From Ecdyonurus torrentis (Eukaryota; Arthropoda; Insecta; Ephemeroptera; Heptageniidae), in the NCBI GenBank assembly GCA_949318235.1, contig OX439136.1, positions 10,136,508 through 10,200,507 on the forward strand: a stretch of 64,000 nt of DNA, written 5' to 3'. This document shows positions 46,486 to 58,891 of this stretch, one piece after another. Position numbers and translations under genes: made by a program. The notes under the pieces were generated by a model. That model had not been told where the DNA came from. It saw only the letters and a list, made by a program, of their open reading frames with translations, and ran no database searches. How positions within the stretch are numbered: position 1 is the first letter of the stretch; each line of letters opens with the position of its first letter.

Positions 46486-47023
46486 TCTGTAATAGTGTTT
46501 AATATATAATATATATTATATATTGTAGCTACATTTCGTAAAAATTGTATTATAATTGTGTTATACTAAATATATACTATATAATAATGTTTGGACAGTC
46601 ACCATACAAATCGTAAAATTATACCTTTGACAAAATTATATACACACAAAAAATATATATAATAATGACATGAATATCATTATAAACTACAATGCGATGC
46701 AGTTGATAAAACGTCAGTCCTGACAATATCTAGATATAATTATTTTTCTGGTTTGTATCCCTACAACAGATTTGCTAAGATTTTATTCTTTTCTTTTATA
46801 TTTCTTTTTATAAATATATCAAAGTAAACTTCTGTTTTCGAAGTTTTCGTTTTTCATAATAACAATGACATAGTTTTTTTTTTTTTTTTCTTCTTCTTCA
46901 TCATCTTTTTTTGTAGCTTACATTGTCGTTTACAGAATTTACGCGAAGGAGAATGTAGTATTTTAACAACGTAAAATGGAAAGAAAAAGAGGAAAAAATT
47001 GTTTAAATCTGATATGAAGCACG

Positions 47024-47059
<36 letters not shown>

Positions 47060-47215
47060 TCTATATATAAATATTCATATAAATGTTTAAAAATCAATTT
47101 TGTAACCTATTCAATAGTATTCCATTATGATTTATATTAATTTAAAACTATTACATGTTATGTAAAGTGTAATATAACTATTAAAGAAAATGTAAAAGAA
47201 GCTACAATGAGTGCG

Positions 47216-47398
47216 TCTGTTTACTCTAAAAAACGGAAAAGGAAGTGCCGGAAAAGGAAACCACGTGACGGTAAAAGTCGGAGAAAAGTTGGTGCCAGCA
47301 GCAAGCTAGGTCCAGGCTAGGCCTGAGATATCTCCCACTTTTACCTTCACGTGGTTTCCTTTTCCGGCACTTCCTTTTCCTCATTTTGAGTAAACAGA
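47216..47398. repeat. Hairpin MITE E, copy 2
   Basis: Same element as 28470; loop in the opposite orientation (AGCAAGCTAGG..CCTAGGC-type). Ends TTTACTCTAAAAAACGG and AGTAAAC. Confidence 0.88.
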
Positions 47399-47552
47399 AG
47401 CACACATTATATTCAGAAAAAAAAAATACCGGATTTTACTGTACAATATGTCATATTGTACTTTATTTTTAAAGCAAAATACTATTCTCATATTGCACTT
47501 ATCATAAGTTACTATATTTTGTATGGTCAGTAATGCAAAATTGCAAAACTTT

Positions 47553-47740
47553 ATATCGATCTTGTTGCGAAAAAAGGCCTATCTCGTACTTTGTCAGGGG
47601 AAGCAAAAGGCCTATCCCGAACGTTATGGAGATGGCGCTCGAGATAGGCCTTTTGCTTCCACTGACAAAAAACGAGATAGGCCTTTTGCTTCCCCTGACA
47701 AAATACGAGATAGGCCTTTTTTTCGCAACAAGATCGATAT
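47553..47740. repeat. Palindromic MITE P with internal direct repeats
   Basis: Outer arms ATATCGATCTTGTTGCGAAA and complement. Inside, the module GAGATAGGCCTTTT(GCTTCCCCTGACAAAA) occurs three times in the right arm and is mirrored in the left, giving a nested repeat. Confidence 0.85.
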
Positions 47741-48088
47741 ATATATTGAATAAAGAAAAAGTATCATATTTAATAAGGATGTGTCATATCATAAGTTTAT
47801 TTTTCAATTATAAATCCTAGTATAAAAATCTAGATATAAAATTTAATAAGTTAAATATGTAATGCCAAAAATAAATAAATAAATAAGTGGAAAATAATTT
47901 AATTATGTTTTGGCTTATCTCTAAATATTTTATTGTACTTTATTATTTAGCTTTGTATTATGATATGATGTTTAATTTAGCATGTTTTTACATAATTAAA
48001 TGTTTGCATGACTGGTGTTATACCATACGTACAGTACTTTTAAAATTTGGTACACACAATTAATTTTACACTGATATAGTATAGAGGG

Positions 48089-48132
<44 letters not shown>
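48089..48132. repeat. (GA)n microsatellite
   Basis: About 21 units. Confidence 0.95.
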
Positions 48133-48135
<3 letters not shown>

Positions 48136-48604
48136 TAATAATTCATTAAAACTTTGTGTCGTATATTAAAACAGATGTATACACATATTATAAATTGTAG
48201 AACATTAAAATTAAAGTTTATTGGAAGATATTTCTTCCATGTCAAAGAATAAAATTTATTAAAGTTTTCTCTTAATTTTATTATTGTGCACTTTGTCTGT
48301 AAAGGAGTTATTTTCATTAAATTTTCAAGAAAGTCAGCATAATATGATATAAACTAACCCCCCCCCCTCCCCAGAAAAAAGTCACTTTATTTATTAATTT
48401 TACATAATAAAGAAACCTACAAAGTTTCAACTAAATTCATTAAATTCTCATATATGAGATAAACGGGCGGTGTATCATTTTTATATATAATTTAACTTTT
48501 GTTTTTTCCGTAGGATGAAAATGAGCAACGTAGCCACCAAGTGAAAAAAGCTACTGAACGATAAAGGTATTTATAAGTTCTTGAGTAGATAGAGTTTTCC
48601 AAGT

Positions 48605-48955
48605 TTAAAGGAATAGACCACAGAAAAACATAATCATTTATCATTTATATCACAAAATACTTGATGGAATTTACATTAATAACTTTAGTTTGTCTCAAAG
48701 CCCAACATTAGCCCCGTAGCAGTGATCAGAAAATTTCAATTTATGCAACCCGCACAACATTTTCATACTTATTTTTGCATGTTGCTGACGTCATAAACAT
48801 GAATTTTTACGCAAATTGCATACTTTACAGTTTTTTCACGCTCTCTCATGAGGCTACATTAACATTCTGGTAAAAATTGTCATTAGTTTCGAAGATTCCA
48901 TTTCGTGTCTATTCATTAAAAAGTACATGTTGTATTAAGTGGTCTATGGCCTTAA
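48605..48955 (+). repeat. TTAA-1 repeat, copy 6
   Basis: Full-length, TTAA-bounded, TGACGTCA at 48786. Confidence 0.85.
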
Positions 48956-49343
48956 TATTGAGTGTATTTTACAAGATATGCAATTAGCGTGAACAAAATG
49001 AAAAAAAAAAAAGTATTTTCTCTTCTAAATGATTAACTCTAATTGATGCTGCTAACGCAAAGAGATTTTATATGTATACTACAGTATACTCTTGTCATTA
49101 TACTTTTGAATATTCAATACTTGGAATTTAAATTTTATTTCTCTCATTTGTACTTTTTCTGTTCGGTAAATAAATTCATTTATGAAATCATCTCTTAAAA
49201 AAACAACTAATATTTTGATTTAATGGTTTTATAATTAATATATTAATTAAACGTTATAGAATCATAAAGAAGATCTAAAAAAATATCATTGCAAAAAAAA
49301 AAAAAAAAATTAACAAAAAATTAAACATATAAAAAAACAAAAC

Positions 49344-49376
<33 letters not shown>

Positions 49377-50602
49377 AAAAGGAAAATATAGGAAAAAAGA
49401 AATAATATTTATAACAATAGATTTATTTAAAGGATTTATATAATAGGTTTTCTTATAATCCACAATACAATTATATATCTTTATACTTGTATCCCCAAAA
49501 CGTATGTTATTTGTTATTATATTATTTTTATATATATTGTGGCAAAAAAAAGAAAACACAAAGTGTGTCAATTTTTATTTATTGACACAAAGCAGTTTAT
49601 CGTAGTATCATAAAATAGTGAGAAAATAGCCAACGAGTGACATTTCAGATTTATTTTATGAGAAACCACATAAAAATACGTTACAATTGTCAAAATATAA
49701 ATTAAACTTCTATATCCAATCTTCTGTCAATCGATTGGATATTTGAAATGATACAATCGTAGCTTACACTTATTTAATTTAATAAGAGGAAAACGAAGAA
49801 GAAACATGTTTCTTTCCTCTCGATTTTATTCATAACATAATTAAATTTTATTTTATTGTGTTTCATTTTTCTTTTTGTTGAAACTCATATACCAAAATAT
49901 CATTATTATTATTAATATAGCTCTAAAAACGTTGGAAATAAAAATGGGACAATGTAAAAAGTCCCCTTTTTTTCTCATGCTGTTTGTAAATGGAAAGTAA
50001 TATTTAATTATACATGTTTTTAAAAACATTTTTGTTGTATAAAAATAGCTTTCTTTAATAACTTTCTAATTAAAAAAGATTAAATTTAAAATATTAAATT
50101 ACCAATGCAATTTTTCAAATAAAAACGTAAAAATAAATAAAAACATAACAATCTATAATTTGGTACCAATAAAATTTTAATCCTTTATTTAATATACTTT
50201 TTTTTTAAAAATATAATAAATATATCTATAAAAAAGTTATAGTAATTTTTATTGAATATACTCAATGTTATTACTCATTGCAATAATACATATATCTGCT
50301 GTCGAAAATATCAATCATTTTATTCATTTTATGTAACATGATTTATTATTATTGTACATTTTACAAAGAAAATCATACTTCAATTTTATTCAGTACAATT
50401 TTTTTTTTACTACTTTTTCTATTTTATTTCTTTGTAAAAAGAAATATTAAATTTTTTATTACATTATTTTATTTCATCATATTTTTTTTTATTATACATA
50501 TATTTCTGATTGAAAAGTAAGTAATTTGTTTGATTTATCTTTTTCTTTTTATTAACCAAATTTTGTACAATTTTTTTAACTTGTACTTTTTTTACGAGTT
50601 TT

Positions 50603-50668
<66 letters not shown>

Positions 50669-52040
50669 TTTGGATTAAATTTCTTATTTTATTATTGAAA
50701 AGTATTTTGTAGTTTTATATTCATGACAATCAGTAAAGATTCTGAATTTCCTTCTTGTCAAGTAAGATTTACTTTTACATGTTCTAAATCATTTTAAGAG
50801 ATTTGAAAAGTATACATAAAATAAATATAAAACTATAGTTTAAATATATACGTATGAAGAAAGTTGGAAAAAATAAAAGTTTAAACGTTTCAAAAAGTTT
50901 TATAACCTACTTTTTAAGACAGATATACCACAAAATTTATAGTTTAAAATTTTTTTTCAAGTATTTTACTCTAGAAAGCAAATTTTTTATTATTCGTTAT
51001 TATTATTTTTTTTAAATTAGAAATTGTGCAATGTCAATTTTTTTATTCAATACTTAACCACTGACAAATTTAATTAAACACGCTAATAAATGTTTCTAAT
51101 GTATAAAATTATAGAGTTGTATGTTTTTTTTAAGGGAAATGCAAAGATTATATATATTAAGACCTAACTTCATTCATTCCAAATAATGACAATTGAAAAA
51201 TATAAAAAGTGGTTATTAACTGTTATGGAAATTAATGATATCTTTTGAGATTGTCTACTTGATGTTGGCCATACAATTAAGGCCAGGACTGGCCAAAAAC
51301 TGAAGGTGGATGTTTCAAAATCTTATGACCTGGTAATTTCAAAATTGTAAATTGATTTTTTTTTCACCTTTTTTAATACATCTTTCTACAAGAAAGTCAG
51401 AATACATTTTGTTTGCTAAATATTTTGAATAATTAATATTAATTGCTTTTATGATGCCGCAACAATTCGAATGCAATGTTATTAAAATGGTTCTATGTAT
51501 TCCTTCCAATTTAAGAATTAAATAAATTAAAATGTTGTATTACATGTGAATTCTACATTATATCCCGTTTCCCGTTGCACCAAACTTTTTTCTAATTCAT
51601 GCCATAAGTTTACACCATAATATGCCATAAAATGTTATATCATAATTTAACCGTACTTTCTTTGTGTGTATATTATGTTAATAATAATGGAAGTTAAGAC
51701 TATCAAACGTATTTGTACTATATGAAAGAAATGTATCAAATTTTAGCAACATATTGGGTAACGAAAAGGTGTTATGATGTTGTAATTTAATTTTTCCTAC
51801 AAACGTGGCATATTTTATAAATGGTACGAGATTTTAGCTGCATTTACATTAAATTGTGAAATTTTATGTATGGCTTCGTGTTAAACTTATTATTATATAA
51901 TGCTATATAGAGTGTATATTTCAGAGTTAATTATAAAATTATGAAATTATGGAAGCCTTATAAATTGCCAGAAATGTTTTTGGTTTTGTTTGGTATTTAT
52001 TTATAATTCTGCCCATACAAAATAATATAAAGCGCATCAG

Positions 52041-52042
<2 letters not shown>
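48956..52042. other. A+T-rich stretch without recognised genes
   Basis: About 3 kb with A-runs near 49.3 kb and the (CT)n at 50.6 kb only. Confidence 0.5.
50607..50667. repeat. (CT)n microsatellite
   Basis: About 30 units. Confidence 0.96.

Positions 52043-52077
<35 letters not shown>
52043..52077. repeat. (GA)n microsatellite
   Basis: About 17 units. Confidence 0.94.
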
Positions 52078-52080
<3 letters not shown>

Positions 52081-52330
52081 TAATTACAATTTGGTATTCG
52101 CTCGACTAATATTGTTTTTGAATATTTTAAAACTTATACTCCATGCGTATTTCTCTCATAAGAATTAAGTAAAACATTGACAAATTGGCATGTGATTATT
52201 TTAATTGTGAACATTTTAATCCTGATTTAATAAAGTTGTTAATATTGCATTATTTTATATGTAATGATTTATTGTTATTTCCTGTTGGGCTTACATGTAT
52301 TGTACAGCAATATTGTATAGCAATATTGTT

Positions 52331-52407
52331 TCCATGTTTGTTTGCTTATTTGTTTGTTTGTTTGTTTGTTTGTTTGTTTGTTTGTTTGTTTGTTTGTTTG
52401 TTTGTTT
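52331..52407. repeat. (TTTG)n tetranucleotide repeat
   Basis: About 17 units, with slight variation at both ends. Confidence 0.94.
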
Positions 52408-52464
52408 TTTGTTTCAAGTACATAGTTATAACAATAAAGACTTTATGGAAAATATTATGCTTAT

Positions 52465-52806
52465 TTAAAGGAATAGACCAGAGAAAAACATAAGCATTTA
52501 TATCACAAAACACTTGATGGGATTTACATAAATAAAATTAGTTTGTCTCAAAACCCAATGATAGCCCCGTAGCTGTGATCAGAAAATTCAATTTATGAAA
52601 CCCGCACAACATTTTCATACTAATTTTTGCATGTTCCTGACGTCATAAACATGAATTTTCACGCAAATTGCATACTTTACAGTTTTTTCACGCTCTCTCG
52701 TGGGGCTACATTAACATTCTGGTAAAAATTGTCATCAGTTTTTAAGATCCCATTTCGTGTATATTCATTAAAAAACACATGTTGTTTATGTGGTCTATGG
52801 CTTTAA
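52465..52806 (+). repeat. TTAA-1 repeat, copy 7
   Basis: Full-length, TTAA-bounded, TGACGTCA at 52638. Close in sequence to copies 6, 8 and 9. Confidence 0.88.
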
Positions 52807-53321
52807 TAAGCTTCATAGTTCATGGTTGTATATTATATTACAGTATTAAATTTGCTATATTACTCTATAAGCATATTATAATCGTGCATTTATTTTTATC
52901 CATGTATTTACCCGTACAGAATACGGCAAGCGTCTTTCCTTTTACATAATTTTCATCACGTACATTTGTACTTTGTTATCATTGGTAGCTGTAGCTGTTA
53001 ACTTTCAAATGTCATCATAAAGTTTGTCAGTTTTATTTTTAGATTTTGAGATGCAAGTCTTCTGAATAAAAAAATATTGTTTTTTAAGTTTCATTCAAAG
53101 TTATGGTATATTGAAAATATTGTTTTGTTAAAAAAGGCATGTAATACTTTTTTCATATTTTAAAATGTTATTTTAACCTATAAATTTTTAAAGCACTAAA
53201 AGTTTAAAATTAATGTTCGCATATCCTCCCTCCCATAAAATGCACAATTCCAATTAAAAAAACAAAACATATTATATATTACTGTACAGTAATTATTTCC
53301 AGTTTCGTAAGCAAAAAAAAC

Positions 53322-53367
53322 AAAAAAAAAAAAAAAAAAGGGGGGGGGGGGGGGGCGGGAGGAGGTT
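53322..53367. repeat. Poly(A)-poly(G) junction
   Basis: About 17 A followed directly by about 16 G and a further G-rich CGGGAGGAGG; a potential G-quadruplex. Confidence 0.85.
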
Positions 53368-53846
53368 ACGAACATCATTAAATTTCAATTTTTTGCTACA
53401 TCTTTGACAAAAAAAAAATGCATAATATGCAAATTTTTTTATTCTAATGGCCTACTCACACGGTGTGCTATTTTTAATGTGCAGTGCATGCATTTTCTAT
53501 TTTAAACCATTAAAATTTTATGCAATCAATTTTATTGCATATTATTTACTTTGTGAACAAGACATAAAAACAAAGTCAAAACACAAACTTAATAAAATTA
53601 ATGAGTAAAAATGCAATAAGTTGGGTCTCTAAAGTCAACGTTGGTTCAACTTTTTCTAGTCATAATATAAAGTCTGGAGAATCTAAGAATGCTTCAAGTT
53701 CATTTTAAAACAACAACAATCGATTATTTGTAGTACGCTATTTTGGACGGTTGTTCAAAAAGTCGACCTATCGCCCACATTATCAGAATCTCGGGACTTT
53801 AGTTAGCAAGACTTATTTTTTCATCAGATCAATTTTTAAAGCATAC

Positions 53847-54196
53847 TTAAAGAAATAGCCCAAAGAAAAACATAAGCATTTATATAACAAAACACTTGAT
53901 GGTACTTACATAAATAACTTTAGTTTGTCTCAAAACCCAACTGTAGCTCCGTAGCAGTGATCAGAAATTTTCAATTCATGCAACCCGCACAACATTTTTT
54001 TTTCATACTAATTTTTGCATGTTTGACGTCATAAACATGAATTTTCACGCAAATTGCATACTTAACAGTTTTTTCACGCTCTCTCGTGGGGCTACATTAA
54101 CATTCTGGTAAAAATTGTCATCAGTATTGAAGATCCCATTTATTCGTATTTATTCATTAAAAAGCACATGTTGTTTTATGTGGTCTATGGTTTTAA
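53847..54196 (+). repeat. TTAA-1 repeat, copy 8
   Basis: Full-length, TTAA-bounded, TGACGTCA at 54024. Confidence 0.88.
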
Positions 54197-54287
54197 GTCG
54201 TGGCTTGTGCTCACTGTTGTTAGTGGCTTGTGTGTGTTGAAATTTTATACTTGAACACAAACTTTACAGGCCTCAGTAGCGTAACCA

Positions 54288-54389
54288 GGGGGCTGATTCT
54301 GTAACTTCATATAACGAACAAAAGTTTTCAATTTCTAATGCAAATTTGTTTGTTGACCAAAAAGCGAAATAATTACAGAATCAGCCCCC
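54288..54389. repeat. Short MITE Q with 17-bp perfect terminal repeats
   Basis: GGGGGCTGATTCTGTAA at 54288-54304 and its exact complement at 54373-54389. It sits within an older G+C-rich repeat fragment (54271-54505). Confidence 0.85.
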
Positions 54390-54505
54390 AGGATTTAGAG
54401 ACGGGAGGGGTCCAGGCATTGCTTAAACACTCCCTGTATCCATGCTTTTTCAGACCTGACGGGAAGGGGGTGGAGGCGTTCCGGAACCCCCTGAATACGC
54501 CCCAG
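54390..54505. repeat. G+C-rich repeat fragment around MITE Q
   Basis: Begins in GTAGCGTAACCA to the left of MITE Q and continues to GAATACGCCCCAGG. Base composition is unlike the surroundings. Identity unknown. Confidence 0.35.
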
Positions 54506-55132
54506 GCATACCTCACTAAAGTATTCTGTGCCTTTCTAAACGCGTTAATGGCAATCTTTTAATTTTTAATTCTATGTGACGGCATTTTTAAACTTTGACC
54601 TGGTTATTTATTCATGTCAACTGAAGTTGTATATAAAATGAAACTTTTATATTATTTATAATATTCTTTAACACGCACGATTATGAAATGTGTATTACAA
54701 AATTGCTCTAACAGCAAGTCAATTAAAATCACAACACAAGCACTGGAAATTAATATTTTATAACCTAATATTACATTTTCCAATCAATATTTAAATGAAA
54801 AATAATAACTGATAATATATTGAAAACAAATATCCTAAAGGCTGAAGCAGAGTGATATTATATTTATTTTAAATTAAAATACTCATTAGTTCTTTTATCC
54901 GGAAAATTATTTTACTTTAGTTTGTTTTACATACTGCTTATTGGTTATAAATTATAATTTATTTTAATTCAAACATCATTATTATAATAGACCACTTGTA
55001 ATGAAATGTTTTTTATATTTGCAACGTGTAAGGGAAAATTATTTTTCCCATAAGAAATGCATTAGGGATATATTATTTTAAAAAGTTTGTTCATTTCAAG
55101 TAGTACATAATGTTGTATGTTATATGAATCAT

Positions 55133-55475
55133 TTAAAGGAATAGACCAGAGCAAAATATAAGCATTTATATCACAAAACACTTGATGGGATTTACATAAA
55201 TATCATTAGTTTGTCTCAAAACTCAACAGTAGCCCCGTAGCTATGCTCAGAAATTTCAATTTATGCAACCCACACAACATTTTCATATTAATTTTTGCAT
55301 CTTTCTGACGTCATAAACATGAATTTTCACGCAAATTCCATACTTTACAGTTTTTTCACGCTCTCTCGTGGGGCTACATTAACATTCTGGTAAAAATTGT
55401 CATCAGTTTTGAAGGTCCCATTTCATGTTTATTCATTAAAAAGCGCATGTTGTTTTATGTGGTCTATGGCTTTAA
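55133..55475 (+). repeat. TTAA-1 repeat, copy 9
   Basis: Full-length, TTAA-bounded, TGACGTCA at 55306. Confidence 0.88.
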
Positions 55476-55619
55476 TTAAATTATTACTTATTACCTTATT
55501 TCTGAGTTAAAATATAGTTTTTTAATGGCAGATTAATTATAATAATTAATAGCTTTGTTACGGTGTTGTAAGGAACATGACATGCTTCATTTTACGAAAT
55601 CTACACCACAAAATAGGCA

Positions 55620-55623
<4 letters not shown>

Positions 55624-55664
<41 letters not shown>
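55624..55664. repeat. (GA)n microsatellite
   Basis: About 20 units with one interruption. Confidence 0.93.
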
Positions 55665-55665
<1 letters not shown>

Positions 55666-55756
55666 TAAGCAAAACATTGTGTCGTAACAAATTGTAAATG
55701 AAAACTTATTTATTTGGTTACTTATAGAAACTATTGCATTTGTATGTATTTATGTA

Positions 55757-56047
55757 TAGGGTGTATGCGCATGACGTCATAATAAATGCACTTCGATGCC
55801 ATAATTGATCAACGAATAACATTGCTTAGCATAGGATAAACGTGGGGATTTGCTCATTTCTTTGGAAAATCAGTCATTTTTTTGTCAGTATTATTTTTCT
55901 CACATACTTGAAACCCTAATTCAACTTGTTAACTGCAGCAATGCTTTCAAAAAAAGTGCTAAGTATTTTTAAACTGGCAAATGACATGTAATTTTCCCAT
56001 GCAGGCCGATGTTATTTAATACTCACTTATGGCGTTTACTCTAAAAT
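55757..56047 (+). repeat. GCATGACGTCAT repeat family, copy 6
   Basis: Near full-length; TGACGTCA at 55772. Confidence 0.8.
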
Positions 56048-57379
<1,332 letters not shown>

Positions 57380-57633
57380 ATAATGACAGCACAACTTCCT
57401 TGGATATGATATACTCAGCTGGCTTGGTGTCTAGTAGTTGTGTGCATATTTATAACTACCTGCCTATTTATTAGCTATAGGAACAGGTCATATACTTTAC
57501 TAAATACTGAATTAAACAGTGTTTTTCCCCTTTTAGATTATACTTTATTTTCTCATGTGCCGTAGTCTCAAATATAATATGAGAATTTTACATAAATGGT
57601 ATAAACCGAATTGCTTTGTTTCTTAATTGCAGA

Positions 57634-58014
57634 GTAATTATCAGTATTACAAACGTGAAGTTGCTCGCCTTGCGCCCGTATGCACTGCAGAAGTGTTCAA
57701 TTCTCGCCACGCGCGTGTACGCACGGGTAAGGCTTATTACTGCCTGGTGCAATTGCGCACAAGAGGTACCGATTCTCTAGATCAACCTACATTAATCTCA
57801 GTGGTTACACCGCAAGTGCACTCTCAGACACTGGGCTGCCTTTGGTAGGAAGCCGCTCTCTGTCAGAAGACAAGCCACCGTTGCCGGTGGCTGGGAGAGT
57901 GAAGTTTAGTTCGCTTTACCGAGTTCTCTACACCTCGTTTTTTCCCTCGGCAGAGGAGAATATTCCTAAGCGCAAGCGCGCCATCTACTTTGGAGATGGA
58001 GGGAATAATACTTA
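57634..58014 (-). repeat. Putative 3' LTR of the Gypsy element (boundaries uncertain)
   Basis: G+C-richer block downstream of pol on the element strand, directly after a minus-strand purine run. It contains a strong hairpin (57873-57892) with an 8-bp stem AGCCACCG/CGGTGGCT and, on the element strand, a GCAA loop. The minus strand ends near CTCTGCA, compatible with a terminal CA, but no matching TG start could be proved. Confidence 0.4.
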
Positions 58015-58891
58015 CTTTTCTCCTCTTTCGCTGCAATACTGAACACCTTCTGAGCAATGCGAAGTATGCAAATAACAAAGCAAACAAATATTTTCTTACC
58101 AAATAACTGTTGAGTACAAATAAAATAATATACATATTCTGCCCAAAACCCAAATTCAATATTAAAATGATTATGAATGCTAAAATAAATATATAAAAAC
58201 TTTACCTTCAAACTAAAATAAAATACTATTTCAGTCGTAACTATTACGTAATATATAAATCGCAATCTACATACGCAAATCCGTTCATTATAATACCTAA
58301 CTTTGCTGCATACGCCGTAGTGGGTTAATTTATGAAGTACGGTGCATTAACGTAGCGTGCAAAATGATAAAGCATCATTTTGCGATGTAATTTTACTTGA
58401 AACTTCATATTTGCGAAGTTTAACACAACACATGTAAAAACAATATTGTTTTTATAGCTCCTGTAAGTTTACTGTATTCTTAACAGTCAATATATAAAAC
58501 CGTCAACTTCAAACCAACCCTAAATAAATGCTTAGCAAAGCGGTGCATTTCACTACCCCAGCAACAAAGAGAGACACTACGCTGGAGAAAAAATGTGCAT
58601 GCAGATAGGACAATTTTTAATTGAAAATTTAGCTTGATATTGATATTAACTTGACTGAGACAGTAGTTCACTCTAATTTGAAATTTTTTTTAAAAAAAAA
58701 TTGCAAGACAAATAAAAAATTTTGACCAAGGTTGTGGGCAAAATAAACGTTTTTTAAATAAAATGAGGCACATTGGGGTAATATATAAAGCATAAAACAT
58801 ATTTTACAAACATGACAATTAAAATACAAATATCACAAATTAAAATTGGACTTGCGTGGTCAACAAACTTCAACGTAGTTGCAATACTGGG
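58015..58891 (-). other. Gypsy 3' untranslated region
   Basis: About 880 bases between the pol stop and the candidate polypurine tract. A+T-rich, with no coding frame of note. Its assignment to the element is an inference from position; part of it could be LTR if the LTR is longer than proposed. Confidence 0.5.

Noticed and set aside
47590..47740. CRISPR array from the repeated GAGATAGGCC modules
   Set aside because: Only three units, no unique spacers, embedded in a palindrome, and the DNA is eukaryotic.
57627..57848. Plus-strand exon with a good acceptor (TTTCTTAATTGCAG) and a 73-codon frame
   Set aside because: It lies in the probable 3' LTR of the minus-strand Gypsy element, and no donor, partner exon or domain was recognised. 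The acceptor match may be chance.
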